Of a stretch of DNA of 64,000 nt, positions 39,192 to 52,239 are shown one piece after another. The notes under the pieces were generated by a model. That model was not told the origin of the DNA and made no database searches. It saw nothing but the letters and a program-made list of their open reading frames with translations. The position numbers were made by a program, and so were the translations under genes. Source of the DNA: Tamarix chinensis (taxonomy: Eukaryota; Streptophyta; Magnoliopsida; Caryophyllales; Tamaricaceae); assembly GCA_030549775.1 (NCBI GenBank), contig CM060172.1:4070123-4134122 (forward strand). Reading direction: 5' to 3'. Numbering within the stretch: the first letter of the stretch is position 1; each line of letters opens with the position of its first letter.

Positions 39192-40085
39192 TAGTAGACC
39201 CAAACCCATTAATTTGATTGTTGAGCAAATAAAGTTTTTGAATTTGATTTTTTTTGGAGAAATCCCTTATTTTAAAATGAAACATTACCCACTTATATTG
39301 ATTATCCTAACAGATTCCTAACAAATTTTATAACGTGTTTAACCTAAAATATTACCTCAACTTGTTATGGAGGTCGATTGAGGTAAATGAGGGATAGAGA
39401 TGACTTCAGCCATTATCTTCTTCCTCCTCTCTCCTCTACTCAATTATGAGATGGATTGCTTCAACCTAAGGTATAATTCTAAGTATTTGGAAAATATGTT
39501 CCATGCTGACCTCCCTTTTCTTCATTCATGTATACTAATTATGGCCTCATTGATCTATGTTTCCCAAAGTCACCAATTGAGCTTGAGAGACTAGGTAAGT
39601 GAATCCTAGACAAATGCGTCCATTCTGGTTGAATTCAATTGTTCAATAGTAGAGTTTTGAATTTCCTTCTGAACCCTCTATGATTCTATTTGATTGGCTG
39701 GCTATATGTAGCCCCAATCATACCTATAATTTACTTTATTTCAGCCACTAAAATCCCCTAAGTTTTATATTCTCCTCTTTTCTTTCCACCCATCAAGCAC
39801 TTGATAATTTATTTTGCACACTATTCTGATCCTATCTCTAGCTCTCTCTTATTTCAATTATTAAGCAAGGTAGAGTTAGATTTTGGGAAAGGATTGAGTG
39901 GTTTAGTTAAGCATTAACCTTATTTTTTCTAAGTGGTATGTCATTATTCCTTTATGTTTTCTTTTTCAAAATTTGATGAGGTTTTGGTATAATATCTGAG
40001 TTATGATATTGAAATTTAAGGTTTTAAGAGTTGAAGTTTTCACAGATTTGAAAATCCTATTGTTAAGGGGATTTAGTCTACATCA
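39192..40085 (+). repeat. Outer gypsy 5' LTR, second part
   Basis: Resumes after the CACTA element and matches 57,332-57,376 and 61,433-62,173, e.g. 'aggtcgattgag', 'ttcttcctcctctctcctctac' and 'tcaagcacttg'. The exact LTR end is uncertain. Confidence 0.75.
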
Positions 40086-41530
40086 AGTAATTCTTGCATG
40101 AAAATCATTTCTAGCCACATGACATATCCTCGCCTGACCACAGCACACCCCTTTACACCCATGCATGTCTATTATGCCAATAGTTGAAAATTAGCATGGC
40201 TAGCCAGTGTAGCCTTGCTTGACTATGTAACCAATGATTACTAGCATAATACATGATTTTTCTCCCACAATCTTCCACTCTTTTTTGAGTTGATATAGAG
40301 GGAGTATAAAAAGAGGTGTGAATGACATACTAAGGGGGGGGTGAAGGCTTAATTCTATATATTATTCTCAAGCAAAAACAATTCATTGTAATTTACTTTT
40401 GATTCTTCTATAAATTTTGTTCTTCAATCAAGATTTGCGAAGGGTGTATCTTGACTCTACATATCGTTAATTTTATCCTCAGTCTACTATTTGATATTTT
40501 CATTTGCTTTTTCATTATTTATTATTTTTGCAATATGTATGTCAATTACATTTATTTTCTGCATTTCTTTCACGTCATAAATAAGTAATTCTCTTTTTTA
40601 GGATTGAATTAGACTCTATTTGGTGTGATTATATTTAGTTAAATTATATGTCATATGTATGGTTCATATAGACTATTTTGTATATTTGAAATTTTTGTTA
40701 TAAGTCAGGTTTGATAAAATCTGATATTATATATATATATATATATATAGACATTGACTATAACTAGAAGGTTGAAATCAATGTTGGAAAATTAGTATAC
40801 AAATGGGAATTCAATTGATCACGAGAGTAGGCAATTGATTTTTAGGGACTATTTAATCTATAGTGTTTAATGGATTTAATCTAATTTATTGGTCACAAAA
40901 GTATTCAATGGATTAGATTAGGTACATTCCTAGACCTAGAAAGAGGCTAGTGAATTACAATTAACCAGTTATTCATACTAATCTTGAACTATATTATGAT
41001 ATATTAATAATTCATTTTTGAATACCGAAATTGAGATCGAAATTCAATCCTAGATTTTACATCTATAGTTTCAACATCTATGATTTATTGTTCATATTAT
41101 TATTTACCTCATTTTTTCCACTTTACAACGATCTAGATAGCTGAAATAGTAAAAATTAGCAATTAATTGTAAAGTCTTTGTGGATACAACCTTGACATGC
41201 TATAAGGAAGCTATGTACTAGTGGATTAGCAACCATTAGGAATGGAAACACAATTGTGGTGATTGTCCTATATCTTACATGGATTAATGGATGACATATC
41301 TTAATGAAACTAGATAAATGGAAATAACCCAATGGTTTTTTGGGTTACTCAATGTTGTTGGTCATGCAAGTGGTTATGTGAAAGTTCTATGGTATCCTAA
41401 GCATGATGTTTATACTATGATGATGTTGAATATGATGACATATGTCATGAATTATTACTTATATGCACCAAGTGCTTCCATGATGCATGTTATACATTAT
41501 TTTCACGATTGATAATTAGCATGCTTACGT
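40086..41530 (+). other. Outer gypsy 5' internal region, gag not recognisable
   Basis: AT-rich. A TATA-like 'gagtataaaaagaggtg' lies near 40,307 and a (TA)n run near 40,729-40,748. No gag or protease motif could be read, so this part is decayed or replaced. Confidence 0.4.
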
Positions 41531-41669
41531 ACATCAAGGGAGTAAGTTGGTGACCAAGAGATGTATGAGCAACATTTGAGGCTAACTTTGGCCTTGTTCA
41601 GATTACATCAAATGTACACCAAGCTCACAAAATGTGAGTTTTGGTTAGATCAAGAGGCCAGTGTGTTTG

Positions 41670-42985
41670 GCTTAACAATGCTTGGTAGGGTAGTATTAAT
41701 AATGGAGCACAACACAATTGTGAAAATATACATGGTCGACCCAAGTAATAAAGTGATGAGTGAGTGTCGATCCCATAGATACTTGAACGAAATATTCTTA
41801 AGTAAAGACAAGTATTCTGTGAAATTAAGTATATAACAAAATATTGGTTGGGCGACAATGAAAATATAGTGAAGTTAATAAGTTCTTAGGACTTTACAAA
41901 TATCAACGCGAGATAGATGGGAAGGAAATCAGTTGATAGGTTCGTTAGAGGGAAATTGTTAAGACCAAGTGCATGCATCCTATGGCACTTCATAGCATGT
42001 AAAGATCAATGGATATTAATCATTCTAGACTTATTATATTTCACTTAGTGGTGAAACATAATCTCATGTCGTCTCCATCATGATCCATGGGGTAAGGCAA
42101 TGTTATGTAATAAGTTTTATAGGATTAATTATAAGGTCTCTTAAATTTTTGGTGCTAACCCTATCACCATTTGTCATCATAAGTTTTGTACACTATCATA
42201 GTTGATTCATAATTAGGATGAGTGCCTAATATGGCTAGCATTGAAAAATTCAACAAATGAAGATCAACCAAATGATATATCATTTAATCAAACATGACTG
42301 TAATATCACCGATTATAGTAGAAAGGGTACTCAATCTTTTCCTTTCGCCAAGAAGTTTAGCTAATGTTAAATCTCCTCTAGTAAAACAAGAAAATAGTGA
42401 AGAGAAAGAAGGGAAGGGAATGCGTAGATCATGGTAATCCAACCCCTATCTAGTCTAATCTCTCCTTCTTCTTTTTTTCCTCTACTAGTACTCTTCTTCT
42501 TCTTCTTCTTCTTCTTCTTCTTCTTCTTCTTCTTCTTCTTCTCCAAACGAGCAAGTGTAATAGGTGTCCTCTAATGCCGCCTTGGGTGGATGTACCCTAT
42601 ATTAGGTGGTTGTACCCTATGTCAAGTGAAAGTACCTTGGAGTAGTCCCTTGGTGAAATCTACCAGCTTTAGGGATTTGGGAATTCTTTTTTTATTAGCA
42701 TTGCAGACCCTTGATGGTGACTTGGGTGATGACTTTTGCAATCTTTGTAGGGCGAGGATATGTTTTGATATGTTGTGTTTTCACCGTTCCTAAACATTCC
42801 TTGTAATTAACTAAGTAAAAGCGTCAAATATATGAGGTGTTATAAGAGTGTAAGTGTTGTCAGTTCATCAAATATTAGAGCTCTTTTTAGGTTAAACTCA
42901 AGCAAGTCATGTGAGATCTCAAAGGGTATAAAAACTGCTAAGAAACACAGTCTATAACTCCCTCTTATGGCAAAAATTATACATA
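41670..42985. mobile_element. Unidentified insertion of about 1.3 kb in gypsy pol
   Basis: It separates two RT blocks that are adjacent in intact gypsy elements. It holds a 'gtgagtgtcgatcccatag' motif near 41,760 and a (CTT)n run. No terminal repeats or target duplication could be fixed, so the limits are approximate and its class is unknown. Confidence 0.45.
42491..42542. repeat. (CTT)n microsatellite
   Basis: Pure CTT/TTC run of about 52 bp within the insertion in gypsy pol. Confidence 0.95.
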
Positions 42986-45377
42986 TAATAATACTCATAG
43001 GGTCCTTTAATTCACTTAAATCAACTCATATCACCTTCCTTGATCATGTGATCTCTAAGGATTTTGTCGCATTAGATCCTACCAAAATTCAAGCTATTTT
43101 TGAGTGGCTAACACCCATTTATATGAAGGAGGTGTGCAATTTTCTAGTGTTAGCTTATTATTACCATTGCTTCATGGTATAATTTTCTAAGATTTCTCAA
43201 CTGCTAACCTAACTTTCTAAGAAGGCTACATGATTTCATTAGAATGAGAAGTGTGGTGAAGCTTTTGAGAATTTGAAGAGGCATTTGACATCAGCCCAAG
43301 TGCTCACATTATCAAATGGGATTGATGGTTTTAAAGTGTACAATGATACTTCCAAGCATGGGCTAAGTTGCCTATTGATGCAACATGGAGAAGTGGTGGC
43401 TTATGCCTCATGATAACTAAAGCCATATGAACATAACTACTCAATGCATGCCTTAGAATTTCTTGTGATAGTATTCTCTCTCAATATTTGGAGGCACTAT
43501 CTTTATGGAGTTCAGTGCAAGTTATATACTAACAATAAGAGCCTCAAGTACATATTCACTCAGCTGAAGTTGAACTTGAGACAACTCCGATGGTTGGAAT
43601 TGGTTATAGACTATGACTTGAAATTAACTTACCATGAGGGTAAGGCTAATATGGTGGTAGATCCACTTAGCAGCCAAAAGACATGGAATTTTTTGGGAAT
43701 GGTTGTATTGTTAGGTTATCTATGCCAAGAGATCAAGAAGATGGAGAGTGAACTAATCATGATTGGAATTCTGGAGGTAAAAATGAGCACACTCACCATT
43801 ATATCATCATTCTTTGAGGGGATCTAAGATAACCATGTGGGTGATGTCAAACTTTAGAGGATCCAAACTAGTATTATGAAAGGCAGAGCTAAAAGAGGTC
43901 AATTCTATAAGGATGGTAGTACCTGAGACCATGGTAGGTGGTGTGTACTAAAGGGGTGTGTAGAACTTAAGAATAAGATCCTTGAGGAAGGAAATTTCAC
44001 TCCTTACTTTGTTCACCCTAGGGAAGAAAAGTTATATATGGATATAAAAAGAGTATATTGGTGGTCTCATATAAAGCAAGAAGTGGTAAAGTTTGTTTCT
44101 TGATGTTTGACCTATCAAAAGGTCAAGAGTGAAACACAAGAGACATGCAAAATTAGTACAACCATTGGATGTTCCTAAGTGGAAGTAATACAACATATCA
44201 ATAGACTTTATTTTTTGTCTTTTGATGACTCATCGTAGTTTTGTTTCCATCTAGGTCATTATGGACCGTTTGAATAAGTAAGCCATGTTCATATCAATGA
44301 AGATAACATAGAGTGTGGAGTAATTAGCTAATGCCTATAGAAAGCATGTTTTGAGACTTCATAGAGTTCCTAAGAACATCATGTCCGATTGAGACTTTAG
44401 GTTCTTATCACACTTTGAGAAAAAATTGCAAGCCCCCTTTGGTACTCAAATGAATATGAGTATAGCTTTTCACCAAGCTACAGATGGTCATACAAATAGG
44501 ACCATTTAGACTCTAGAAGATATGTTGTGAGCATGTGTGCTAAATTTTAGGGGAAGTTGGGAAGATCATTTGAACTTGATCAAGTTCTCCTACAACAATA
44601 GTTATCATGTTAGTATCAAGATATTGCCTTTTGAAGCCTTATACAAAAGGAATTTTTGTAGTCTTTCATGTTGGGATGATATTAATGAGACACTTGTGCT
44701 AAGGCCATAGATGATGAGGAGATGATTAGACACATTCATTTGATTCAAGAATGGATGAGAGTTTCCCAGAACCGATAGAATAGCTATGCAGATCTAAAGA
44801 CACACACTAATGGCTATGAGGTGGGTGATAGAGTCCTATTGAGGTTCTCCCCCACCAAAGGAGTTATGAGGTTCGGTAGGAAGGTTAAGCTTAGTCCGAG
44901 GTACTTTAGTCCATACAAGATTCTATATTGTGTCGGTAAAGTTGCTTTGCTTTACTAGTGGAATTATCTTGTGCGCACAACATCTTTCACATATCTCAAC
45001 TATGGAAGTATGTATCAGATTCTTTGCATATAATCTAATGGAGTTGCTAGAGCACAATAAGTCATTGACTTATGAGGAGAAACCATAAGTACTCTCTACA
45101 CTAAGATGAGACAGAAGTGTACAAAGACCATTTCGTTGGTGAAAGTTCATTAGTCATAGCATAGTACAGAGGTGGCTACTTGGTAGACTGAGGAAGGAAT
45201 TCTAGCCAAGTATATAGAGTTGTTTTTTTAATCGTTATCATAAATGTAAATCTTTTCTTTAAGGGTTTAGTACCATTATATCTTAACCTTGAATATGAAA
45301 TGTGTATAACATTATGTTAAATGTGTGACTTGACTTTTATAGGCTTCAAGGATGCAACATCTTTAAAGGGGTAGTGT

Positions 45378-45750
45378 TGTAATACCCCACACTTTTGTGC
45401 AATAGATGGATTATAATTTTTGTCAAACTTTAGTCCTTTGATTTTAACTCAATGTTATGATTTAACTTGAAAAATATTTTGATTTGAAATCATTTTGGAA
45501 AATGATGTTTATTGAGCTTTACAGGCAAACCCATTGATTGGCTCCCTAAACCAATCAATTAGTTTGTTGTTTTAGCCAAATTGGATTCCTTGATAAAATT
45601 GATTGACTAGTTGGGGAAATCGATCAAGTGGTGAAGAAGAGTCGACTGGTAAACCCAAACCCATCGACTCATTTGCCGAGCTAGTCATGTTTTTAAATTT
45701 TTTTTTTGGAAAAATCTCTTACACTAAAATGGAGCCTTACCAACTTATAC
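45378..45750 (+). repeat. Outer gypsy 3' LTR, first part
   Basis: Starts TGTAATACCCCACAC after a polypurine tract and matches 33,532 onward. It is cut at 45,750 by the second gypsy element; the last five bases, TATAC, are its target site. Confidence 0.85.
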
Positions 45751-46558
45751 TGATGTAGGAAAAACCATTCAAGAATTGGCCTTCATAATTATGCAACCAA
45801 TTATTCTTCATTCACAAAGTGTCTCCTTCAAATTTGAAGACCAACGGACGGTTACATTGTTAGAAAACATAACAAACAAGCAACTAAGTATCTATGTGCA
45901 TATGCATAGCATGCATAGAGGGAGTGACCATGTATATGGGGAGTTTATTGGTAGACTTTTCGAGCATCATTATTAATTTAGCTAATTTATTAATTAAGTA
46001 GTAGAGTTGGATAATAAAATTAGCATAAAGGTAACATAATAACTTTTAGCTTGGATTCTTTAAACTATGCTTTTAGCTAGTGGTAGAAAGGTCATAATCT
46101 GCATGAATGTCAAATATGAGCTTATGAAGAATTGAATGAAAGTTGAAGATCAACATTGAATTTGGATACAAGTGAATTTTGTGTGAGTTCAATTCAAGCA
46201 AAATTGAATCGGTGTGAATGGTTTAGCTTGAAAGTTTTAATCTCTTCATTAGTTTGAATTAGAGAGTAATACATATCATTTATACTCTTCTTAATCCATG
46301 TTTTATTGCCATAATTACCATCTAAATCCTACTCAAATTCAAAGTAAAACCAAGTTGTAAATTGGTATACAAAACTGAAGCCTAAACCCTCCATTCAAAA
46401 CCCTAACCCTTCTATACCAACCATACATAACCTTATTCATTCTTTTTGAACCAAACCCTAACCCAAACCCTAAGACATGACTTTAAAAATCATCCAAACC
46501 TAACTTTCAAAACCAAACACCATCATCATTCCATCCTCGAATGCATATGCTAATTAGT
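45751..46558 (+). repeat. Second gypsy 5' LTR, first part
   Basis: Matches 56,342 to about 57,120. It ends with TTAGT, the target site of the inserted solo LTR. Contains 'ccctaaaccctccattcaaaaccctaaccc' type repeats, which are LTR sequence and not telomere. Confidence 0.9.
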
Positions 46559-47249
46559 TGTAACACCTCCAAATTTACTACTGAAAAATTTCGTTTAAAT
46601 CAAAAGGTTTAGAGGAAGCGAAAGAATTAAAATCGTAAACTTGGGGGTATTACCGCCACACTTAGTACCATACCGGTTCATTCCAACCATTCCGGTACTA
46701 AGTGCTAAGGATAAATCCGATCATCAATAAGTACGAAGTATCATAAAACGCAAGACGACATTTAGCATAAATCATTAATAAGATATAAGTCAAACAGAAG
46801 TTTGAATACGATTTAGGACTATAACCCCATAATAGTTTTTTTTCTTTAAAACGGGAAACGTAATAAAAAATATAGCTAACAAAACAATTCCAAAAAAGGA
46901 TCAGTATTCGGATCGCCTACTCACTCAAGTCAAGCCTTCCACCCCAAAATAGTACCCGATCATAGACCTGCACAGGAAGTCTGCTCCCCACCATCGGTGG
47001 ATCATCACAGGACCCATTCAATCAAGGTAGTATCAGTATGGGCCCAATACTGAGTAAGGGCGCAGGTGCGCTAAGGCCAAGCATACCATCATACAACATA
47101 ACACACACAACACAATCACATAAGCAACATGTAATATTATGGATGATGTAGGTCGGTTATGGTCCAACCCAACTTCTTCTTTCCATAACTCTGATAATTA
47201 TAGTCGATTCACATCATAATCTTTATGAATCCATGAGAGTGCAGGAACC

Positions 47250-47840
47250 CCACTATTATAGCCGGTGGATCGGTCACTTATAGGGCGGAATGCACCTAAC
47301 CACTATTATATGCCGGTGGATCGGTCTCTAGGGCAGAACGCTCCTGTCCACTATTATGCTGGTGGATCGGTATGGCCCCAACTCTCATGGTGTTTCACTG
47401 TGATTATAACGTATCTTTCCATGATTTGTTTATAAGTTATTTCACACCATAATCTTTGTTAATCCATGCAAGTACGGGAACCCCACTATTATAACCGGTG
47501 GATCGATCACTTATAGGGCAGAACGCACCTAACCACTATTATATGCCGATGGATCGGTCTCCAGGGCACAACGCTTCTGGCCACTATTATACCGGTGGAT
47601 CGGTCTAGCCCCGACTCTCATGGTGTTCCACTGTAAGTATATAGTATCTTTCCCATGATTTAATTACAACATACTGTTTGGTTTGTTGAGCTCGGGATCC
47701 TCCACTATTATAACCGGTGGATCGGTCACGTATAGGGAAAAACGCACCTAACCACTATTATACGTCGGTGGATCGGTCTCCAAGGCACCCCGGCACCTGG
47801 CCACTATTATGCCGGTGGATCAGTCTGGGCCCGGCTCAAC
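47250..47840 (+). repeat. Higher-order tandem array with CCAC...GTGG palindromic core, copy 3
   Basis: Nine units of 'ccactattat(n)gccggtggatcggtc' are grouped as three triplets starting near 47,250, 47,483 and 47,702. The triplet period is about 220-235 bp and units are about 45-60 bp apart. Within a triplet the spacers differ in a fixed order (cacttataggg..., ctccaggg..., then 'ccccgactctcatggtgt'). CCAC and GTGG can pair around the core. Confidence 0.85.
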
Positions 47841-49460
47841 AATATTACTCTTTAAGTATTTAATGTCTTATTCATGTATTATTAAATAAGGTTCCACCCT
47901 TGACATGCATGTCTACTACTCTCTACTCCTTCCCTTCGAGGAGGCCCGTCCCATACCTTGAGACTGTTCTCCCCTTCTCACACCCGATGTCCATCCCCTC
48001 TTACTCGTATACATAAGGAAACGTAGTAAGGGCGCACTCTCTCGAGAATGTGGGCTAACCTTAATAGAACGATATCGGTCCCGCATGTCCTCACCCTCCT
48101 AGGGCTCCCTCCTTGGAAAACCCTAATTTGGCCTATTTCGCCCAACTCTTTCTTACTCATCCTAACATTACTTTGTTCCTTATCTCGCATCCCGCCTCTA
48201 CTAAGAAATTCCCAAAATATATCCCTTTATTCCCCAACTTCGCACGTGAGCGCCAAACCCTAGTTGGCCACACCAAACCCTAGCACTTTACTTCCTCCCC
48301 AAGTAACCTCCCCTCTTGGCCCAAAACCTCTTCTCTCATTTAGAAGCCCATACTCATCCTTTATACAAGTGGACTCTCACTCTCAACCCCATACTCCACC
48401 CTTCCTTAATCGCCTTTACCATTGTACCCTTCAAATTCCTCATTTTTCCCCCAAAACCCTAATTGGGTCCCTTAGATACCCTTACATCCGCCTACGTACT
48501 ATTTTACATCAAAGTCTCCAATGGACCCATAACTTTGACATACAGACTCCCCAACACCCACTTACACGCAAAACCCTAATAAGGTCTCTTATGCACTGAC
48601 TTATGTACTATTTTTCATACCAAGTCACCAACCACTCCAAGACTCCCCCAAACTCTCACTTACAACCCAAATCAAATTTCCACACATAAGGATCATGCCC
48701 ATGCAAGGTCTAGCCATCCCATGCAGACACCCCAAGTCACCATGCAAATTTTATGACTCCCATGCTTGGTTCCCCAACTCTCATTTATTTTTGTCATTCC
48801 TCCCTTATTAAATCTTCTCTCATGGATCATGAGGTACTTAGGTCAACCTCATATCCCTCTTAGTGAACTCACTTCCCATTTATTTTCGGTCATCCTTATA
48901 TTCCCATTTCATATTACTGTTTATCCTAACATGCATGTCCTAGAGGGCCATATCATATCACATCATAAACATCACACATATACATGTCATGCTCATGTCA
49001 TAGGAACACATACAACATACCTCATTATCCATGTTGCGCTACACAAAGCAGGTTATTCATAACACATACATAATACAAATTAACATGGCATACTCATCAT
49101 CCATCAACACATCATACATAGCACAAGGCCACAGCTTCGTCCTTACCTAAGGCGACACCGGGCTTGGAGCACGCTCCTATAACTCCTTAGGGCTCGAATC
49201 GGGGTCACCTATGAAAAGGGGAAAATGCTAATTATTAGTTTCCCTTATAAATACTATCAACCCTCATTCTAGTTTAGGATTAGGGTCCTTATCCTTAATA
49301 GGGGTGTTATACAAAACTAGGGTTTTTACTCTCAAATTATTATGCTAAGTATCACTAATCGATATATCTTTATTTTTAATACTTATCGCTACACTTATAT
49401 TATTAGACTCGTTAGTTCCATTCTTATAATACTAGTGTTCGCTAGTCATAGTAAAATAGT

Positions 49461-49461
49461 G

Positions 49462-49501
<40 letters not shown>
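49461..49501. repeat. (AAT)n microsatellite in long LTR copy 3
   Basis: A pure AAT run of about 40 bp. Interrupted AAT/AGT triplets continue to about 50,215. Confidence 0.9.
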
Positions 49502-50132
49502 GACTACTAATAGTGACACTTATGTTTCAAGTAATAGAACCCTAGCGTTTTTACGATTAAGTCTAGTTATGGTGTCAGTGTTAAAATACTAATACAATGG
49601 TTGTAATATCAATAAGTTAAAATACTCCTAGAGGTAGTAATGATAAAAGTCATACTTTGAATAAATAGTATAAGGGCTCCCATATTTTTTCACCCTAGTA
49701 GAAATAGAATAATGGTACTAGTAATACTAGTAATGACAATAATGATAAAAGTGTTAGCTATACTAAAACAATATTAATATAAGTACAATACCCACATAAG
49801 GTTGGATTAAGTAGTAATAACACTAATAGTGGTAATAACCGTAATGATAGTAATAATAATAATAATACCAACACTAATGGTTAAGTATGATGAAAGCTAG
49901 GGTTTTGGAGGGATGATGGCCTTGTAAGAAAATAACACATTTATGATAGAGAAATTAATAATGACAATAATAGTAATAATAATAATAATAATAATAAAAA
50001 TAATAGTAATGTTAATAATAAAGATAATAACATTAACTCTAAGTTAAGTATAATAGGGGTTAGGGTTGGAAGGGGTGATATTATGATAACATTAAAGATA
50101 ATAAAGGATAATAATAGAAATGGTATTAATTA

Positions 50133-50143
<11 letters not shown>

Positions 50144-50184
<41 letters not shown>

Positions 50185-50195
50185 TGATGATAATA
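50144..50195. repeat. (AAT)n(GAT)n microsatellite in long LTR copy 3
   Basis: AAT run followed by short GAT triplets. It lies on the leader side of the TATA box, as in copies 1 and 4. Confidence 0.9.
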
Positions 50196-50782
50196 AGTAT
50201 AATAATACTAATATTAGGTAAAAATTACTATATGTGGCATAAAGAAAGGTTTTAGGGTTCAGGTGAGTGGAAGACAACCTGAGGATGGTGGTGGTCCGCC
50301 GGCGGCGCGTGGCGGCGACGACGGCGGCGGTGGAGGAGGAGAAGGGGGGGAAATGGAGGTGGAGGTTAGATGGGAGGAGGAAAATAAAAGTCTGAGGTGG
50401 GGGAAGAAACAGAAGATGAAGGGGAGGCAGGGGGAGTTAAAGGCAGGGGAAGGTAGAGGAAGTTCTGCTGGGCATTTTGGAGGGTAGAGGAGGCTCTGGT
50501 GGCGGCTGGGCTCGCGGTGGAAGGCGGCACAAGGGCGTCGAAGGCTGGAGGTGGTGGTTCCGGGATAGGAATTTTGCACGGCTAGGGCGGCACGTGTAGG
50601 GCAAGGAAGAGGGTGGTGGTGGCTTGGTTTTGTCGAGGGAGTTGCAGGGATGATAACGGTGGGCAGCGGTGGTGGCGGCGGTCACCGGTGACGGCGGAAA
50701 GCCCGTCTTTTTGAGGCGGCGGAGAGGTAGGGTTTCGGGGCAAAAATCAAAAAGGGAGCTGATCATGGCTGCCAATGGGGGG

Positions 50783-50790
50783 TATTTATA
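50783..50790 (-). promoter_or_regulatory. TATA box of long LTR copy 3
   Basis: Minus-strand TATAAATA followed by CCCCCCATTGG, almost the same as 9,745-9,760 in copy 1. Confidence 0.55.
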
Positions 50791-51643
50791 GGCAATTGGG
50801 AGGGGAAAACGACAAGGGAAGAAGGAGACGAGCGGGGTAGGTGTGCAGGTGGTCGGCCGATGGCAGGCGGTGTAGGTGCTGCCATGGCAGGTTGGGTCGG
50901 GAGGAGGGGAGAAAAAGGGAAGGGAGATGAAACGCGGGGAGGGTAGCTGTGGAGCTTGTTGGGGTCGAAAAAGGGAAAGAAAACGACTGGAAGGGCAGGG
51001 GAGGACGGTTGGTAGTGGGCTGGTGGCCGCCGGCGAAATTTGAGCTGCAGGTGTCGAATTGCAGGTCGCGTGAGGGAGAAGGAGACAGGGTGGGGTGGAC
51101 CGGTCGGTCCAGGGGAAAGAAAGAAAAGAAATATGGGGCGGTTTGGCCGACTGGGGGAACGGGCGACGAAGGGGTTGGCAGGCCTGGCACGCGAGACGGG
51201 GGAGAAAGGGATATGGGCCGGTGGGCTGGCCTAGTCGGGGGGGAAGAAAGAAGAAAGGAGAAGGAGGGGGGGGAGGAGAGAAGAGGGAAAATGAGAAAAG
51301 AAATAGAAGGGATAAATAAAATAACTCATGGGGAAATTGTAGTATTTTTGGGTTATTATACATTTATATTTGTATATATATTTATTTTCTTGAAAATTAT
51401 TATAATAATAATTTAATTCCCTTTTTAGATTAATTTTGGCTATTTTGGGAAATTTTCCTCCGCTTTCATCTTGATTAGTAAAATGTCCAAAATTTTCTAA
51501 ATAATTTATTTATCACTTTCTCTTTATTTTCCTCAACTTATTTCCTCTTTATCTAATAAAGTAACCTATTTTCTTAAGTTTCTCTAATAAATTATTATAT
51601 TTCCATAATTCCTAAATTAGGATTTTTGGGGTATTACATTAGT

Positions 51644-51827
51644 ACATTCCATTTGAACCATCACCACTAAATCCTACCTTTCTTATTCAAACCATCGCCA
51701 TCAAGTTTCCATCCCATTCGAGTAATTTAAAACCTAAAACATCATCACTGAATCATCTTATACTCAAGACTAATATAATCAAACTATATTCACACCAATT
51801 TGAGAATTACACCCTCCCACACACATC
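51644..51827 (+). repeat. Second gypsy 5' LTR, second part
   Basis: Continues the LTR after the inserted solo LTR and matches about 57,125-57,326, ending CACACATCA. Confidence 0.9.
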
Positions 51828-52239
51828 AATATCATTATTAAACCCATAGGTTGGTGGAATTACAATTGAGATTCAATCTTTGTTTCAAGATTCTTCAAGA
51901 TTCATCAAGTAAGTTTTCCTTCTTCAAGAATCTCCAAGAATTCATAAAATAAAACACAAGAGGAACGAGTACTGAAGGGTGTGTTTGGGACTGTTGTATT
52001 CGGTTGATAATGAGAAGGATGGAGAACTAAAGAGAAGACTTGAGAGATTTTCTCAAGACCTTGATGGATGAAATCAAGGAGATAAAATTGAAAGTGCGAA
52101 GAATGGAACCTTCCTAAGCCCATGAGTTCCATGTGGAGCCATAAAAACATAGGGTGCAAGTAGAGGAAGGGAATGTGAGAAGGGCACAAAATTGGGTGGA
52201 AGAAGAAGAAGAGAGGGTGGGAAATTACGTAAGGCCACG

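Larger units (their letters stand above)
41540..45070 (+). pseudogene. Outer gypsy pol remnant (RT, RNase H, integrase)
   Basis: The RT C-terminal part is seen as EQHLRLTLALFRLHQMYTKL then KCEFWLDQ (41,561-41,660). It is then split by about 1.3 kb of foreign sequence. It resumes at about 43,020 with ITFLDHVISKDFVALDPTKI. RNase H follows at 43,260-43,680, with YTNNKSLKYI (a gypsy motif that normally reads YTDHKSL, so the Asp is lost) and LTYHEGKANMVVDPLS. Integrase follows from about 44,020 (LYMDIKRVYWW), through LPFEALYKR-like blocks, to about 44,950. The Glu of DD35E is replaced by Asn (codon 44,495), and frames shift repeatedly. Order RT-RNase H-integrase is gypsy. Confidence 0.8.
46559..51638 (-). 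mobile_element. 5.08-kb long-family solo LTR, copy 3
   Basis: TGTAACACCTCC...GGGGTATTACA, flanked by a perfect 5-bp duplication TTAGT (46,554-46,558 and 51,639-51,643). The host LTR resumes exactly on the other side. The orientation is minus, because the TATA box and pyrimidine-rich leader read that way. No gag, pol or internal LTR is present. Contents from right to left: AT-rich start, C-rich stretch (51,300-50,270 on the minus strand), ATT microsatellites, CCAC/GTGG array, tail. A 308-residue open frame at 51,363-50,437 is Pro/Ser-rich and low-complexity. Confidence 0.88.

Noticed and set aside
46395..46475. 'ccctaaaccctaaccc' runs as interstitial telomere repeats
   Set aside because: The same sequence is in the partner LTR at about 56,940-57,030, so it is LTR sequence; the units are irregular.
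48048..48599. Open frames of 71 and 111 residues
   Set aside because: They lie in the tail half of a long solo LTR, have no family motifs, and copies 1 and 4 do not keep them.
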